DNA from: Sandaracinaceae bacterium
GTDB lineage: Bacteria; Myxococcota_A; Polyangia; Polyangiales; JAFGIB01
Direction of reading: 5' to 3'
NCBI GenBank assembly: GCA_017881055.1
Contig: JADGRF010000117.1
Span: 1 to 64,000, forward strand
Length of the DNA: 64,000 nucleotides
In this document: one piece after another, positions 1 through 9,039 of the stretch
Numbering within the stretch: the first letter of the stretch is position 1
How the letters are laid out: the number at the start of each line of letters is the position of its first letter
The notes under the pieces: model-generated
What the model saw: only the letters and a program-made list of their open reading frames with translations
What the model was told of the DNA's origin: nothing
Databases searched by the model: none
Made by a program: the position numbers and the translations under genes

Positions 1-153
1 GGCCACCGTGTCATAAGCCACGGCGGTCGCCAGGCCCTTGTGCGACAAAACCGTGGTCAGCGCCGCGGTCAGCGTGGTCTTACCGTGGTCGATGTGACCA
101 ATGGTGCCAACGTTGACGTGCGGCTTCTTGCGTACGAACTTTTCCTTGCCCAT
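1..153 (-). CDS. tuf: Elongation factor Tu, N-terminal part (runs off the window edge)
   Basis: The 51 visible codons encode the start of EF-Tu, the GTPase that delivers aminoacyl-tRNA to the ribosome. The protein begins [20 protein letters not shown], followed by the P-loop GHVDHGKTT (G1) and the LTAAL helix, all canonical. The rest lies beyond position 1. The ATG is the only sensible start because the EF-Tu N-terminus is invariant in length. It is the last gene of the thrU-tyrU-glyT-thrT-tuf arrangement, 116 bases downstream of the nearest tRNA, so it is probably co-transcribed with the four tRNAs. Family and partial status are both secure. Confidence 0.97.
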   Translation of the reverse strand, partial: MGKEKFVRKKPHVNVGTIGHIDHGKTTLTAALTTVLSHKGLATAVAYDTVA

Positions 154-269
154 GGCGATTCTCCGTCAAACCCTTCCTGGAAAATGGAAGGTCGTTTCAG
201 TGAGTCCTGCGTGATCTTGCTGCGTGATTTCGCGTGATTCGCGCGTTTCGTGTGACTTGGTCTGCTCAG

Positions 270-341
270 AGCCCAGGATGAGGATTGAACTCACGACCTC
301 CTCCTTACCAAGGAGGTGCTCTACCACTGAGCTACCTGGGC
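270..341 (-). tRNA. tRNA-Thr (anticodon GGT)
   Basis: The reverse strand folds as a standard 72-nt tRNA. It has acceptor stem GCCCAGG/CCTGGGC, a D-arm with TAGCTCAGTGG, anticodon stem CCTCC/GGAGG around loop TTGGTAA, and T-loop TTCAATC. The anticodon GGT reads ACC/ACU threonine codons. CCA is not encoded. It is the last tRNA before tuf, matching thrT in the enterobacterial thrU-tyrU-glyT-thrT-tufB operon. Confidence 0.96.
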
Positions 342-382
342 GTTTATGTCTGTTGTTTCAATCAGTTACCGTCGCGCACCGG

Positions 383-455
383 AGCGGGAGATCGGGTTCG
401 AACCGACGACGTTCAGCTTGGAAGGCTGACGCTCTGCCAACTGAGCTACTCCCGC
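383..455 (-). tRNA. tRNA-Gly (anticodon TCC)
   Basis: The reverse strand gives acceptor stem GCGGGAG/CTCCCGC, D-arm TAGCTCAGTTGG, anticodon stem TCAGC/GCTGA with loop CTTCCAA, and T-loop GGTTCGAACC. Anticodon TCC decodes GGA/GGG glycine. The encoded 3' end is TCCG, so CCA must be added after transcription. It corresponds to glyT in the tRNA-tuf operon. Confidence 0.96.
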
Positions 456-590
456 AGCTCGTTTCTCCGTATCCGAGACCTACTCCGTGATCCAAAACCC
501 AACCGGGACCCAAAACCCAACCGTCTAAACCGTTCCCCGGCGCTCGTGTTCCGTTTCGAGGTGACTTCGTGGCGCACAATCAATCGGGGG

Positions 591-673
591 TGGAGGGTAG
601 AGGGTTCGAACCTCTGTAGGCTTGCGCCGGCAGATTTACAGTCTGCTCCCTTTGGCCGCTCGGGCAACCCTCC
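591..673 (-). tRNA. tRNA-Tyr (anticodon GTA)
   Basis: This is an 83-nt class II tRNA with acceptor GGAGGGT/ACCCTCC, a long variable arm and anticodon loop CTGTAAA. Anticodon GTA decodes tyrosine. The extended variable region and the T-loop GGTTCGAACC support tyrosine identity over serine or leucine. The discriminator base is A, as expected for tRNA-Tyr. It corresponds to tyrU in the conserved cluster. Confidence 0.96.
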
Positions 674-733
674 GAAACTATTCACATTTTGTGTCAGTGT
701 CGTATCTGGTACAGACCTTCATCCAGTTACTGG

Positions 734-808
734 TGGAGCTAGCGACGGGACTTGAACCCACAGCCGCCTGTTTACAAAACAGGTGCTCTACCATTGAGCT
801 ACGCCAGC
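734..808 (-). tRNA. tRNA-Thr (anticodon TGT), CCA encoded
   Basis: Acceptor stem GCTGGCG/CGCTAGC contains one G-T wobble. The anticodon stem CCTGT/ACAGG encloses loop TTTGTAA, and the T-arm is TGTGGGTTCAAGTCC. Anticodon TGT decodes ACA/ACG threonine. Unlike the other tRNAs here, the 3' CCA is encoded (734-736). It is the promoter-proximal member of the cluster, equivalent to thrU. Confidence 0.95.
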
Positions 809-930
809 AACGGAAACTCCTAGTGATTACGGTCACTTCCCGTTCGGAACCGGTACCCTCCCCAACTGCGAGTAGGACAGCGAATTTGCGGACGGACGCG
901 GGCCTGCGCTGGCACGCGAAAAGGGGGTGT

Positions 931-959
931 CTTCTACGCTCGGAGACCCGGTCTGTCAA
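931..959 (-). promoter_or_regulatory. Sigma70-type promoter of the tRNA-tuf unit
   Basis: The reverse strand carries a perfect -35 TTGACA (959-954), exactly 17 bases, then a -10-like TAGAAG (936-931), about 120 bases before the first tRNA. The bases after the -10 are C-rich. Together with placement ahead of stable-RNA genes, this would fit stringent control. The motif match is visible; promoter activity and stringent control are inferred. Confidence 0.6.
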
Positions 960-1025
960 GAAGAGGCGACGCAAAAAGCGTGCGCATTCGATCGGTTGGC
1001 CGATTCGAGGCCTATGCGCGCGGGG

Positions 1026-1814
1026 CTAGGCGGCGAACACGAGCAGCACCACGTACCAGAGCGGCGCCGCGAGCAGAAACGAGTCGTAGGCATCGAGCAC
1101 GCCGCCGTGTCCGGGCAACGTGGTCGAGAAGTCTTTGATCGCGGCACGGCGCTTCCACCACGAAGCCAAAAGGTCCGCGCCGGTGCCGGCGACACCGAGC
1201 GCGAGACCGATCAGCGCGCAGGCGGCCCGCGACCACTGCGGCTCGAAGAACACCAGCAGCGCTCCCGTGCCAGCTGCCGCGCACAGACCCGCGAGCAGAC
1301 CTTCCAGTGTCTTATTCGGGCTCAGCTGCGGGAACACGGGCCGGCGGCCGAGCGAGCGCCCGACGATGAACGCGAACGAATCGTTGAGTTCCACGGCGCC
1401 GAACAAGAAATAGATGTGGCGTGCGCCCTCGGCGCGTGTGCGGATCAGCGCCAGCGCGCACATGAAGAACAGCAAAAAAGCCGCGGCGCGCGCGACCTGC
1501 CGAGCTGCGCCGCGCAGCACGCCGGCCAGCGCGCGGCTCAGCTCGCGAAAGGCCGAAAGCACCGTGATCGTGATGGCGACCGAGAACCACGGCTCGCCGA
1601 GCACGGCCGGCACGAGCACCCACGAGCTGAGCAGCAGCTGCACACCCAAGGTGAGCCACGCCGCGCGATCGCGGCGTCCCAGCATGCGTTCCAAGAGGTA
1701 GAGCGCGAGCGCGCACAGCGCTGCGAGCGCACAAGCGGAGGCGAAAAGCAGGATCGTCGTGCCACTCGGTCGCAAGCGTCGTCCGGTATACTCCGAGCCG
1801 TGGGCCACGCCCAA
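1026..1814 (-). CDS. cdsA: Phosphatidate cytidylyltransferase family protein
   Basis: CdsA makes CDP-diacylglycerol from phosphatidate and CTP in the inner membrane, the branch point of phospholipid synthesis. The 262-residue product has about seven hydrophobic segments. It carries the family motif SPNKTLEG (residues 165-172) and the C-terminal signature with WWKRR, IKD and PGHGGVLD (219-241). Oddity: the usual D-R-x-D that ends the signature reads D-A-Y-D here; the two acidic residues remain but the arginine is lost. The frame opens with TTG at 1814, and a start a little downstream is possible. It stands alone downstream of the tRNA promoter region, transcribed in the same direction as the tRNAs. 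The family is clear; exact substrate is inferred. Confidence 0.82.
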   Translation of the reverse strand: MGVAHGSEYTGRRLRPSGTTILLFASACALAALCALALYLLERMLGRRDRAAWLTLGVQLLLSSWVLVPAVLGEPWFSVAITITVLSAFRELSRALAGVLRGAARQVARAAAFLLFFMCALALIRTRAEGARHIYFLFGAVELNDSFAFIVGRSLGRRPVFPQLSPNKTLEGLLAGLCAAAGTGALLVFFEPQWSRAACALIGLALGVAGTGADLLASWWKRRAAIKDFSTTLPGHGGVLDAYDSFLLAAPLWYVVLLVFAA

Positions 1815-1890
1815 GCGTTACTCGTTCGCCGACGTGCGCCGCTCGTATTCGCAGGAGAAAGCGGGCGCGCTCGATGGCGCTACGTTGTGA

Positions 1891-2172
1891 TCACAGGTCT
1901 GCGCGTACGCGCTGACGGCGCCAGTCGACGGCGCCACCGGCTTCTGCGAGAGCGGTGAGCTCCGCAAGTGCTTGCCGGACGGAACGATCGGCAAGGCCAC
2001 GGCGTGCGCGCAAGGCATCTGCCGCAACACTTCGAACAATCAGCTCGCCGACGGCCGGTTCCCGGGCGCGTGCGATACCACGCCCCAGTGCAAGGCGGGC
2101 GAGACCAAGTGCGCCGACGGCGGTGGCGGCGGTTCGCTGTGTCAGACCTGCGTGAACGGGTTCGGTCCATAG
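1891..2172 (+). pseudogene. Cysteine-rich secreted-type protein, 3' remnant
   Basis: An open stretch after an in-frame TGA (1888-1890) encodes about 93 residues with ten cysteines. They follow a C-x(n)-G-x-C rhythm (GFCESGELRKC, CAQGIC, CKAGETKC, CQTC) and end at TAG 2172. This resembles the tail of cysteine-rich extracellular myxobacterial proteins. The only usable start in frame is a TTG at 1972, and no signal peptide precedes it. The frame upstream of the TGA (from about 1801) is also open but has no start or signal. I therefore read it as a decayed gene. The remaining bases between cdsA (1814) and 2227 hold nothing else I can support. Confidence 0.4.
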
Positions 2173-2226
2173 GTCACTGAGTGGGACGGCTTTATTCCGG
2201 CGGCGAACTGGGGTATCCGGCTTTCC

Positions 2227-3297
2227 ATGACCCTTACGCCGGTCGACAACTCGCGCGTGATGGTCGTGCACAACGCCAAAAAGGCCGTGCGCGGTGCGCT
2301 GCGTTTCGCGGACAATCTGCGCGGACGCGGGATCGACGTGGAAGTCGTCGTGAGCAGCGACGCTACGCAAGCTGACGCCGCCGCGCGACGCGCGCTCGAC
2401 GCCGGCGTGACGCTGCTCGTGGCAAGCGGTGGCGACGGAACGGTTCGCAGCGTGCTTGCGCCGATCATCGAGGCCGAGGCCACGCTCGGCGTCTTGCCGC
2501 TCGGCACGACCAATGATCTCGCGTGCGAGCTGGGCATCTATACGATCGACGACGCGACACGCGCGGTAATCGCCGCGCGCGCGCGCAGCTGGGACGCCAT
2601 GTCGTGCACGTACCACGCGGCGGACGGAAGCGAGCAGAAGAGCCCCTTCTGCAGCACGGCCGGTGTGGGCCTGGTCGCACGCGCTCTCGCGATGTCGCAG
2701 ACACGGCCGGGCGGCGCGCTCAAGCGCGTATTGCGCAACGGCGTGTGGGCGCCTCTGATCACCGCGAGCACCTACATGACGCGTGCCGAGCGCTGCACGC
2801 TCGTGCTCGACGACACGCGCGTCGAACGCTCCCTGATGCTGCTCGAGATCTCGAAGCTGCGCGCCGCCCGGGGCATCCCGAGCACGCCCGACGCCCGCGG
2901 CGACAGCGGCATGCTGCACGCATGGACGGTCGAGAGCCCGCGCCTGTGGGAGCTTGCCGGGATCCTGTACGACAGCTTGTCTGGCAGCATGCGTCAGCTG
3001 GAAAGTAAGCACGTCGAGTATTTCTCGCGCGAGCCGGCGCAGAACCGTGTGGGGATTGCCGGTGTGACTCGAATTGCGGTCGAGGGCGCGAGGTTGCCCC
3101 TGCACTTGAACGGCGACTACGTCGGTAGGACACCTGCCGTCTTCGAGCTGGAGTCGGGCGCGTTTCAAGCACTCGCCGCGCCGATGTTCGCGGGGCAGGC
3201 GGTGCGCGTCGTGCCACCGAAGCCGCGCGGTGTCGGAGCCGCAGTGCCCCTGTCGAGCATGCGCATCTCGCGCTCCGCACGCATGCTGCCGGCCTGA
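2227..3297 (+). CDS. Diacylglycerol kinase-family lipid kinase
   Basis: This 356-residue protein has the DAGK catalytic fold. An N-terminal Rossmann-like half carries GGDGT (68-72), the ATP-binding loop, and PLGTTNDLA (91-99), the second nucleotide-contact motif. A beta-rich C-terminal half ends near HLNGDYVG (about 295-302), where the family has the D/N-G-E segment. Members phosphorylate diacylglycerol, ceramide, sphingosine or isoprenoid lipids; YegS and DgkB are the best-known bacterial examples. Which lipid is used cannot be read from the sequence. No strong ribosome site precedes the ATG, and the GTG/ATG pair at 2257-2262 is an alternative. It lies convergent to the next gene. Confidence 0.85.
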   Translation: MTLTPVDNSRVMVVHNAKKAVRGALRFADNLRGRGIDVEVVVSSDATQADAAARRALDAGVTLLVASGGDGTVRSVLAPIIEAEATLGVLPLGTTNDLACELGIYTIDDATRAVIAARARSWDAMSCTYHAADGSEQKSPFCSTAGVGLVARALAMSQTRPGGALKRVLRNGVWAPLITASTYMTRAERCTLVLDDTRVERSLMLLEISKLRAARGIPSTPDARGDSGMLHAWTVESPRLWELAGILYDSLSGSMRQLESKHVEYFSREPAQNRVGIAGVTRIAVEGARLPLHLNGDYVGRTPAVFELESGAFQALAAPMFAGQAVRVVPPKPRGVGAAVPLSSMRISRSARMLPA

Positions 3298-3366
3298 CTC
3301 AGAAGCGATCATTCGGGGTCACGCCGGTGCGCGCGATTGGCACCGCCACACGGTCCCAGAACCGAT

Positions 3367-4656
3367 TCAGGGTGTCGCGGGGGCGGTCGCCGGCGGTGCG
3401 ACGCTTGGGCTGCTCGCGGGTGGCAAGCGGTTACCTTCCGCGCCTGGGGCTGCGGGCTCCGGCGTTTGTGCCGGACTCGGCGTGACGGCCGGCGTCGCCG
3501 CAGCCGGCAGGCCACCCGGGCCTGCCGGCTGCGCCAGCATGAGAGCGCGCACGCGTTCCAGATCGGTCTTGGTCTTCGCGGCCCAGGGTGTGTTCATGCT
3601 GGTGCGCTCGATGAACATCAAGGTCAGCTCGAAGTAACGAATGGCGTGGCGAATCAGCGGCTTGATCAGCTTCGCGAGCTCTTCGTGATAAGCGGCCTCG
3701 CCCTGCGCGTTGCGTAGGTTCTGCGGCACGGGCGCGGACATGATCGCGTGCCACAGCTCGTCGTACATGTGCCCGATGCGATAACCGGACGCCGCGGCCC
3801 AGTGCAGGTTGTCGAGGTTCTGAAACGAGATCGTGTTGAAGTACTCGCGCTGCGCCTGAAGGAGAAGCTCAGCACGACGAATCAGCACGGCCTTCTGGGG
3901 CTCGAGGCCTTCGGGGAATGGCGTGCTCTCTTCGCGCGTGCGGTAGACCTCGGCCAGCACGTAGTTGCAGGCGGCGGCGAAGAACTCGTCGCGGATCGGG
4001 GACTCTTTGGGACGCGTGCGAAAGTAGCTGAGCGCGCTCTGCGCGTAGCTCTCGGCTTCGTCGTAGCGAGCGGCGCCGAGCAAGCCTTGGCTGCGCCGCG
4101 CCATGGCTTCGAGGCGCTCTTCCTGTGTGAGATCCTCGTGCGTGAGCAGTTCTTCCGAGGTGCTGAGCACATCCGCCCAGCGTTCCAGCTGCACCAGGAC
4201 CTCGGCGAGCTGGAACTTGGCGTCTTTGGAATCCTCCCAGTCCGGGCGCAGCTTCAACACTTGGGCGTAGTGCTCGGCTGCCGGCGCGAATTCGCCGAGC
4301 GCTTGAAAGCACAGACCCGCGTTGTAGAGCGCGGAGGCGACGTACTCGCTGTCGGGAAACTCGGCGACCAGCTTGTCGTAGCCGGCAGCGGCTTCGTGGC
4401 ACTGCTTGGCGTTCAGCAGATCGGTGGCTTGGCTGAACAAGCCCTTCGCGTCGTACGACTCGAAGTCGTAGCCGCCGCCGTTCTTGGCCTTGGCGTTGAT
4501 GTGCAGCTCGTCGAGCTTTACGACTTCGTTCGGCGTGGTCGTGCCTTTCGTCGTGCTCGCCGCGCAACCGCCGAGCGCGAGCGCCGCGCAGGCCAGCACG
4601 AACGAGCTCTTCGGACGAATCCCATTGCTCACGCGGCTCACTTCACTGCGGGTCAT
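3367..4656 (-). CDS. TPR-repeat outer-membrane lipoprotein
   Basis: The product is 429 residues. The ATG at 4656 is followed by a short basic segment, a hydrophobic stretch and lipobox LGGC, with the lipidated cysteine at residue 31. The mature protein is a run of helical tetratricopeptide-like repeats, for example YDKLVAEFPDSEYVASALYN and AEHYAQVLKLRPDW. These resemble TPR proteins that organise envelope complexes (BamD or CpoB style). The C-terminal 60 residues are rich in Pro and Ala and probably disordered. The upstream frame stays open to 4737, but using it would bury the signal peptide. No catalytic motif is seen and the specific role is unknown. Confidence 0.75.
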   Translation of the reverse strand: MTRSEVSRVSNGIRPKSSFVLACAALALGGCAASTTKGTTTPNEVVKLDELHINAKAKNGGGYDFESYDAKGLFSQATDLLNAKQCHEAAAGYDKLVAEFPDSEYVASALYNAGLCFQALGEFAPAAEHYAQVLKLRPDWEDSKDAKFQLAEVLVQLERWADVLSTSEELLTHEDLTQEERLEAMARRSQGLLGAARYDEAESYAQSALSYFRTRPKESPIRDEFFAAACNYVLAEVYRTREESTPFPEGLEPQKAVLIRRAELLLQAQREYFNTISFQNLDNLHWAAASGYRIGHMYDELWHAIMSAPVPQNLRNAQGEAAYHEELAKLIKPLIRHAIRYFELTLMFIERTSMNTPWAAKTKTDLERVRALMLAQPAGPGGLPAAATPAVTPSPAQTPEPAAPGAEGNRLPPASSPSVAPPATAPATP

Positions 4657-4787
4657 ATGCCCGATCAGACGCGCGAAGCGGCCCGCGGTTCCGGTTGGCC
4701 ACAAGAATTTCCGTTTTTTTGGCTCGTCTACGCACATGTCTTACTCTGTCCTACATCAATCGCTGTCCGGCTCCCGAGGAGATCTTG

Positions 4788-5216
4788 ATGCCTTACAACC
4801 GCCGACGCTCCGCACGACACCCGGTGGGGTTCTACGTCGATCAGTTCGTGAACGACGAGCTCGTCCGCTGCTTTACCACCGACTTGAGCGCCATCGGCTT
4901 GTACATGGAGCGGCTGGTCGAGCCGATCGACCGCGCCTCGCGCGTGATCCAGCTAGAGATCAAGCTACCCAGCACGGACGACTCGATCTGGGCCGCGGGC
5001 GAGGTGATCTACGACCGGATTGATTCGCTGTTCCACGGCACCGCCGTTCGCTTCACGAGCATGGCGCGCACGCACCAGCGCTGGATCCGCGAGTGGCTGC
5101 GCGAGAGCGAGCGCGTGGACCGCTTCGCCGTGGTGCACCCACAGCGTCAGACGGTGCGCGTGCATCGCCCCGTGCGTGCGGAGCGTGCCACCCAGCGCGC
5201 AGCGCTGTGCGCGTGA
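4788..5216 (+). CDS. PilZ-domain protein (predicted c-di-GMP receptor)
   Basis: This 142-residue protein is essentially one PilZ domain. The N-terminal RRRSAR (5-10) supplies the RxxxR switch, and DLSAIG (32-37) supplies the DxSxxG motif that together bind cyclic di-GMP. The ATG at 4788 is chosen because GAGGAG sits at 4776-4781 and because the RxxxR falls at the usual distance from the N-terminus. PilZ proteins relay c-di-GMP to motility or envelope targets. The C-terminal 30 residues are basic and unassigned. It is divergent from the TPR lipoprotein and followed closely by the next gene. Confidence 0.85.
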   Translation: MPYNRRRSARHPVGFYVDQFVNDELVRCFTTDLSAIGLYMERLVEPIDRASRVIQLEIKLPSTDDSIWAAGEVIYDRIDSLFHGTAVRFTSMARTHQRWIREWLRESERVDRFAVVHPQRQTVRVHRPVRAERATQRAALCA

Positions 5217-5250
5217 GCGTGAGCGTGAGCGTGTAGTAGTCTCGCCGCCC

Positions 5251-7704
5251 GTGCTTGGGCTTCGAGAGGTTGGTCGGACGGCGTGGGTCTCGGCGGTTGC
5301 TGGCTTTTTGCTGGCCACACAGGCGTGCCACGGCGCACCGGCCACGCAGCCGCGAGCCCCGGTGCCCGGACAGATCGTGCTGGGCGTGTCAGCCGGCACG
5401 CATGTCGCGACGCTCGTGCGTGCTACGCCCGGTGTGCTGCGGGTCTCGCTGTTCATCGACGCGGGCTCGCGTGATGCATCACCGCCCCAGCTCGCGACGA
5501 TCGCCGCAGGGCTCGCTGCGACCCATGGCGACCGCACGCTGCAGCCGGTGGTGTCGCCGGATCTGACCGAGCTCGCGCGCGACTGCGCGAGCGCCGAGCT
5601 GGAGAGCTGTGTTCGTCAGCTGCGCACCGCGCTCGACCTGCGTGCGGTGAGCGACGCGGACCTGCTGCGCGCACGCCTGCAATTGCGCGATGACCGTCGG
5701 CGGGCGCTCGCTGCCGATCCCGAGCGGCAAGCCGATCGCGGCGCGCTGCATGCCTTGCTGGGTGACGCCGCCGCCGGCTTCTTTCCGCTGGGTGAGAGCG
5801 CTGGAGACGATGCCAGCGACACGGCCGCGGTGCAGCAATTTCTGCGGGCGCACTACGGCCCGAGTCGCGCGCTCGTGGTGGTGGCAGGAGACGCGGAACC
5901 CGAGCGCGTGAAGCGCGCGGTGGCGAGCGCGTTCGCAGGCGCGAGCGCAGCAGGCGCGGCGCGCGCGGCGCATGCGCTCGTGGCCCAGAGCGAGCCGAGC
6001 GTCGAGGTAGCCGTCGAGGAGCGCGAGAGCGTGTCGCTCGCGATCTTGGCGGCCCGTGCGACGACCGCACGCGCTGTCGTCGCTGCGCTGCAGGAGGAAC
6101 TGAACAGGTCCGAACGAGCCGACATGACGCTGCGCGGCAACGTGTTCTCGGTGCGCGGCGGCGCATTGGCAGTCGTGCGAGTGCAGACCGCGAGCGCGGA
6201 GCATGGCCTGCTAACGAGCGCGCGCGAGCTGGCGAGGCTCATGCTCGAGCCTCCGCCGTCAGCTGAACCTGCTCCCGAAGCAGACGATCTGCTCGGTGTG
6301 TCGCGAGCGTTCGCAGCGCAGTGGAGCAACGGAAGTGCGCAGGCGCGAGCCGGCGAGTCCGCGGGCTTTTCGTTCGCGGCCGGTGTGCTCGTGAAGGGCG
6401 GACGCGGCGATGATCCGCGCAACCCAGATCCAAATGCTGCGGAGCGCACCCGCGCCAGCGAGCGTATGCACGACGCGCTAACGCTCGCGCTGACCGAGGC
6501 ACGGCCTGACACCAAGGGGACGATCGCCGAGCTCGCGGCGTCGGTCGTGGCGGGTAACGGTGCGCGCATCGAGGTGCGGCGGCAGCACGCTGAACGTGTT
6601 GCGATCGCGGTACGCAGCGCGCTCGGTGCGGGCGAGGACCCGCCCCTTTCACACGGGCGCGCCGCGCTCCTGGCCACGCTGACCGCGACTGCCTGTGCGG
6701 GCCTCGGCCCCGAGCGCTTGAACGCGGAGCTGGCCGCCTTGGGCGCGACACTTTCACCGCGCGTGGATGCAGAGTCGTACGGTCTCTTGCTGGACGTTCC
6801 GAGCGCGCGTTGGCGTGAGGGCTTGGATCTGGCGCTGCGCTGCCAGCTGGAACCCTCGCGCGATCCGGTGCACGTCGCCGATGCGTTGCTGCGCCTACAG
6901 GGGCGCTTGGGTGGCTCGCAATCGCCGCTCACGCTGCGCGCGCGAGTCGCGGCGCTCCTGGCACCGCGCGCGCCCGGTCTGTGCGCACCGTGGGGTCATC
7001 CCGAGCTACTCGGCAACGTGAACGGGGCCGAGCTCGAGCGCGTACTGCCGCGCGCGCTGACGGGTGCGCGACTTTCACTCGCGATCTTCGGTGATGTGCC
7101 GCCGGACGAGGCCGTGGCGCGAGCCGCTCGCCGGGTCTCGCGCTTGCCCGCGGGCTCGCTCGCACAGCGCGTCGACGCAGGTGTTCCCGTACCGCCGCCT
7201 CCGGCAGCTGCCAGCAGCGGCCTCGACTCGCATCTGCTCGTGGTCTGGCACGCGCATGACGCTGCGCTGAGCGGCGCAGGCTCCGTGAGCGCAGTCGTCG
7301 CAGCAGGCGCCCTCGCTACCGCGCTCGCGCGCACGCCGGGTTTGCGCGTGCTCGCGCGCGATGCAGGCCGCTGCGGCGACGACGCCTGGAGCGCACTTCT
7401 GCTACGTGTGGCCGCCGAGGCGCTGCCGAATCTACCCGCAGCGCTGACACGCGCCGTTGGCGTGGTGCCGGCGCCGCTGCTCGCGGAAGCACTGCAGCGT
7501 GGGCTCGATGAAGCAGAGCGCCGCACGGCGCAGGCGGGCTCGCAGCTCGACGTCAGCGCCGAGCGGCTCGCGCGTGAGCGGCTCGGTGTGCGGGCGCCCG
7601 CCGCCGCCAGTGGCGAGGCCGCCCGCGTGCACACGAACGAAGCTGCGCTGCGTGTGGCGCAGGCGCTGCTCGCGGCAGCGCCGACCGTGCTGTCACTTGA
7701 CTGA
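5251..7704 (+). CDS. Non-catalytic M16 (insulinase-like) tandem-domain protein, exported
   Basis: The 817-residue product has an N-terminal hydrophobic segment ([17 protein letters not shown]) suggesting export or a lipoprotein anchor. Two M16-type domains follow. The first has the family's [20 protein letters not shown] core strand-helix unit; the second has [20 protein letters not shown] and its following strands. Neither carries the zinc motif HxxEH: where it is expected, the sequence reads TIAAGLAAT and LLATLTATA. It is thus probably a structural subunit like the inactive partners of other M16 peptidases. GTG 5251 is the first start after the overlapping upstream gene. The 3' end overlaps rfbH by 12 bases tail to tail. 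Confidence 0.65.
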   Translation: MLGLREVGRTAWVSAVAGFLLATQACHGAPATQPRAPVPGQIVLGVSAGTHVATLVRATPGVLRVSLFIDAGSRDASPPQLATIAAGLAATHGDRTLQPVVSPDLTELARDCASAELESCVRQLRTALDLRAVSDADLLRARLQLRDDRRRALAADPERQADRGALHALLGDAAAGFFPLGESAGDDASDTAAVQQFLRAHYGPSRALVVVAGDAEPERVKRAVASAFAGASAAGAARAAHALVAQSEPSVEVAVEERESVSLAILAARATTARAVVAALQEELNRSERADMTLRGNVFSVRGGALAVVRVQTASAEHGLLTSARELARLMLEPPPSAEPAPEADDLLGVSRAFAAQWSNGSAQARAGESAGFSFAAGVLVKGGRGDDPRNPDPNAAERTRASERMHDALTLALTEARPDTKGTIAELAASVVAGNGARIEVRRQHAERVAIAVRSALGAGEDPPLSHGRAALLATLTATACAGLGPERLNAELAALGATLSPRVDAESYGLLLDVPSARWREGLDLALRCQLEPSRDPVHVADALLRLQGRLGGSQSPLTLRARVAALLAPRAPGLCAPWGHPELLGNVNGAELERVLPRALTGARLSLAIFGDVPPDEAVARAARRVSRLPAGSLAQRVDAGVPVPPPPAAASSGLDSHLLVVWHAHDAALSGAGSVSAVVAAGALATALARTPGLRVLARDAGRCGDDAWSALLLRVAAEALPNLPAALTRAVGVVPAPLLAEALQRGLDEAERRTAQAGSQLDVSAERLARERLGVRAPAAASGEAARVHTNEAALRVAQALLAAAPTVLSLD

Positions 7705-9039
7705 CGGCAGCACGCGCTTGTCGCGCGGCGCACTCACGAAGTCGTGAATCACTTCGAGCACGTAGTCGAGCTCGCGCGCTCCGAGGCCCGGGTACACGCC
7801 CAACCAGAACGTCTGGTTCATGATGGCGTCCGTGTTGGGCAGCGTGCCGATCGCGCGATGCGGGACGTCTTCGTAGGCAGGCTGGCGCAGCAAGTTGCCG
7901 GCAAACAGCTGACGCGTGCCGATCTTGTGCGCATCGAGATGCCGCACCAAGTCGGTGCGCGAGAAGTTGGCATCGGGCTTCACCGTGATCGGAAAGCCGA
8001 ACCAGGCGGGCGTCGAGCGCTCCGTGGCTTTCGGCAACGTCATCACGTGCTGCAGATCGGCGAGGCCACGCGCGAGGTAGTCGAAGTTGGTCCGGCGCGC
8101 GGCCACGAAGCCGTCGAGCTTCTGCAGCTGCGCCACGCCGACGGCCGCTTGCATGTCGGTCAGCTTCAAGTTGTAGCCGATGTGCGAGTAGATGTACTTG
8201 TGGTCGTAGCCGTGCGGCAGCGAGCCCAGCTGCCAATCGAAGCGCTTGCCGCAGGTGTTCTCGCAGCCGGGATCGCACCAACAGTCACGGCCCCAGTCGC
8301 GGAACGACTCGAGCAGCGTGCGTAGGCGCGGCGCGTTCGTGAACACGGCGCCGCCCTCGCCCATGGTGATGTGATGCGCGGGGTAGAAGCTGAGCGTGGC
8401 GAGATCACCGAACGTGCCGACTTGCTTGCCGTCGTAGAGCGAGCCGAGCGCATCGCAGCAATCTTCGACCAGCCACAGGTCGTGCTTCTTCGCGAATGCC
8501 GTGACGGCGGCGAGGTCGAACGGATTGCCGAGCGTGTGCGCCATCATGATGGCGCGCGTGCGCGGCGAGAGCGCGGCTTCCAGCTGCGTAACGTCGACGT
8601 TGTACTCGGGAATGGTCACGTCCACGAACACCGGAACCAAGCCGTTCTGCACGATCGGGTTGACCGTGGTCGGAAAGCCGGCGGCCAGCGTGATCACTTC
8701 GTCGCCGGGCTTCAGGCGCTCGGCGCCGAGCTTCTTCGAAGTGAGCGCGCTGCACGCGATCAAGTTCGCCGACGAGCCCGAGTTCACCAGCACGGTGTGA
8801 CGCGCGCCGACTTTGGCCGCGAGATCTTTGCTGAAGCGCTCGGCGTAGCGACCGGTGGTCAGCCAAAAGTCGAGCGACGAGTCGACCAACAGCTTGATCT
8901 CCTCGGCGTCGAACACGCGCCCTGCGGGCGGCACGGGCGAGCCGCCGGGCACGAACGCTTTCGGAGCGAACGCTTCACGGTGGTACTCGACTACGAGCGC
9001 TTCGATCTGCTTGCGCAGCGCGTCAGCTTTTTCCGACAT
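7693..9039 (-). CDS. rfbH: CDP-6-deoxy-L-threo-D-glycero-4-hexulose-3-dehydrase (E1)
   Basis: RfbH/DdhC uses pyridoxamine phosphate and a [2Fe-2S] cluster to remove the C3 hydroxyl of CDP-6-deoxy-4-keto-glucose, the committed step to 3,6-dideoxyhexoses. The 448-residue product has the aminotransferase fold. It shows the diagnostic replacement of the PLP lysine by histidine ([16 protein letters not shown]) and the cluster cysteines in [20 protein letters not shown], followed by SHIGYNLK. The ATG at 9039 has an AGGAG-type site upstream, and the longer frame is spurious. It overlaps rfbG by 17 bases and is last in the rfbF-rfbG-rfbH operon. No gene for its reductase partner (E3/DdhD) is in the window. 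Confidence 0.92.
   Translation of the reverse strand: MSEKADALRKQIEALVVEYHREAFAPKAFVPGGSPVPPAGRVFDAEEIKLLVDSSLDFWLTTGRYAERFSKDLAAKVGARHTVLVNSGSSANLIACSALTSKKLGAERLKPGDEVITLAAGFPTTVNPIVQNGLVPVFVDVTIPEYNVDVTQLEAALSPRTRAIMMAHTLGNPFDLAAVTAFAKKHDLWLVEDCCDALGSLYDGKQVGTFGDLATLSFYPAHHITMGEGGAVFTNAPRLRTLLESFRDWGRDCWCDPGCENTCGKRFDWQLGSLPHGYDHKYIYSHIGYNLKLTDMQAAVGVAQLQKLDGFVAARRTNFDYLARGLADLQHVMTLPKATERSTPAWFGFPITVKPDANFSRTDLVRHLDAHKIGTRQLFAGNLLRQPAYEDVPHRAIGTLPNTDAIMNQTFWLGVYPGLGARELDYVLEVIHDFVSAPRDKRVLPSVK

Noticed and set aside
5217-5245. Short GCGTGA-type repeats after the PilZ gene
   Set aside because: Four hexamers only, at a GC-rich gene junction; no evidence of function.
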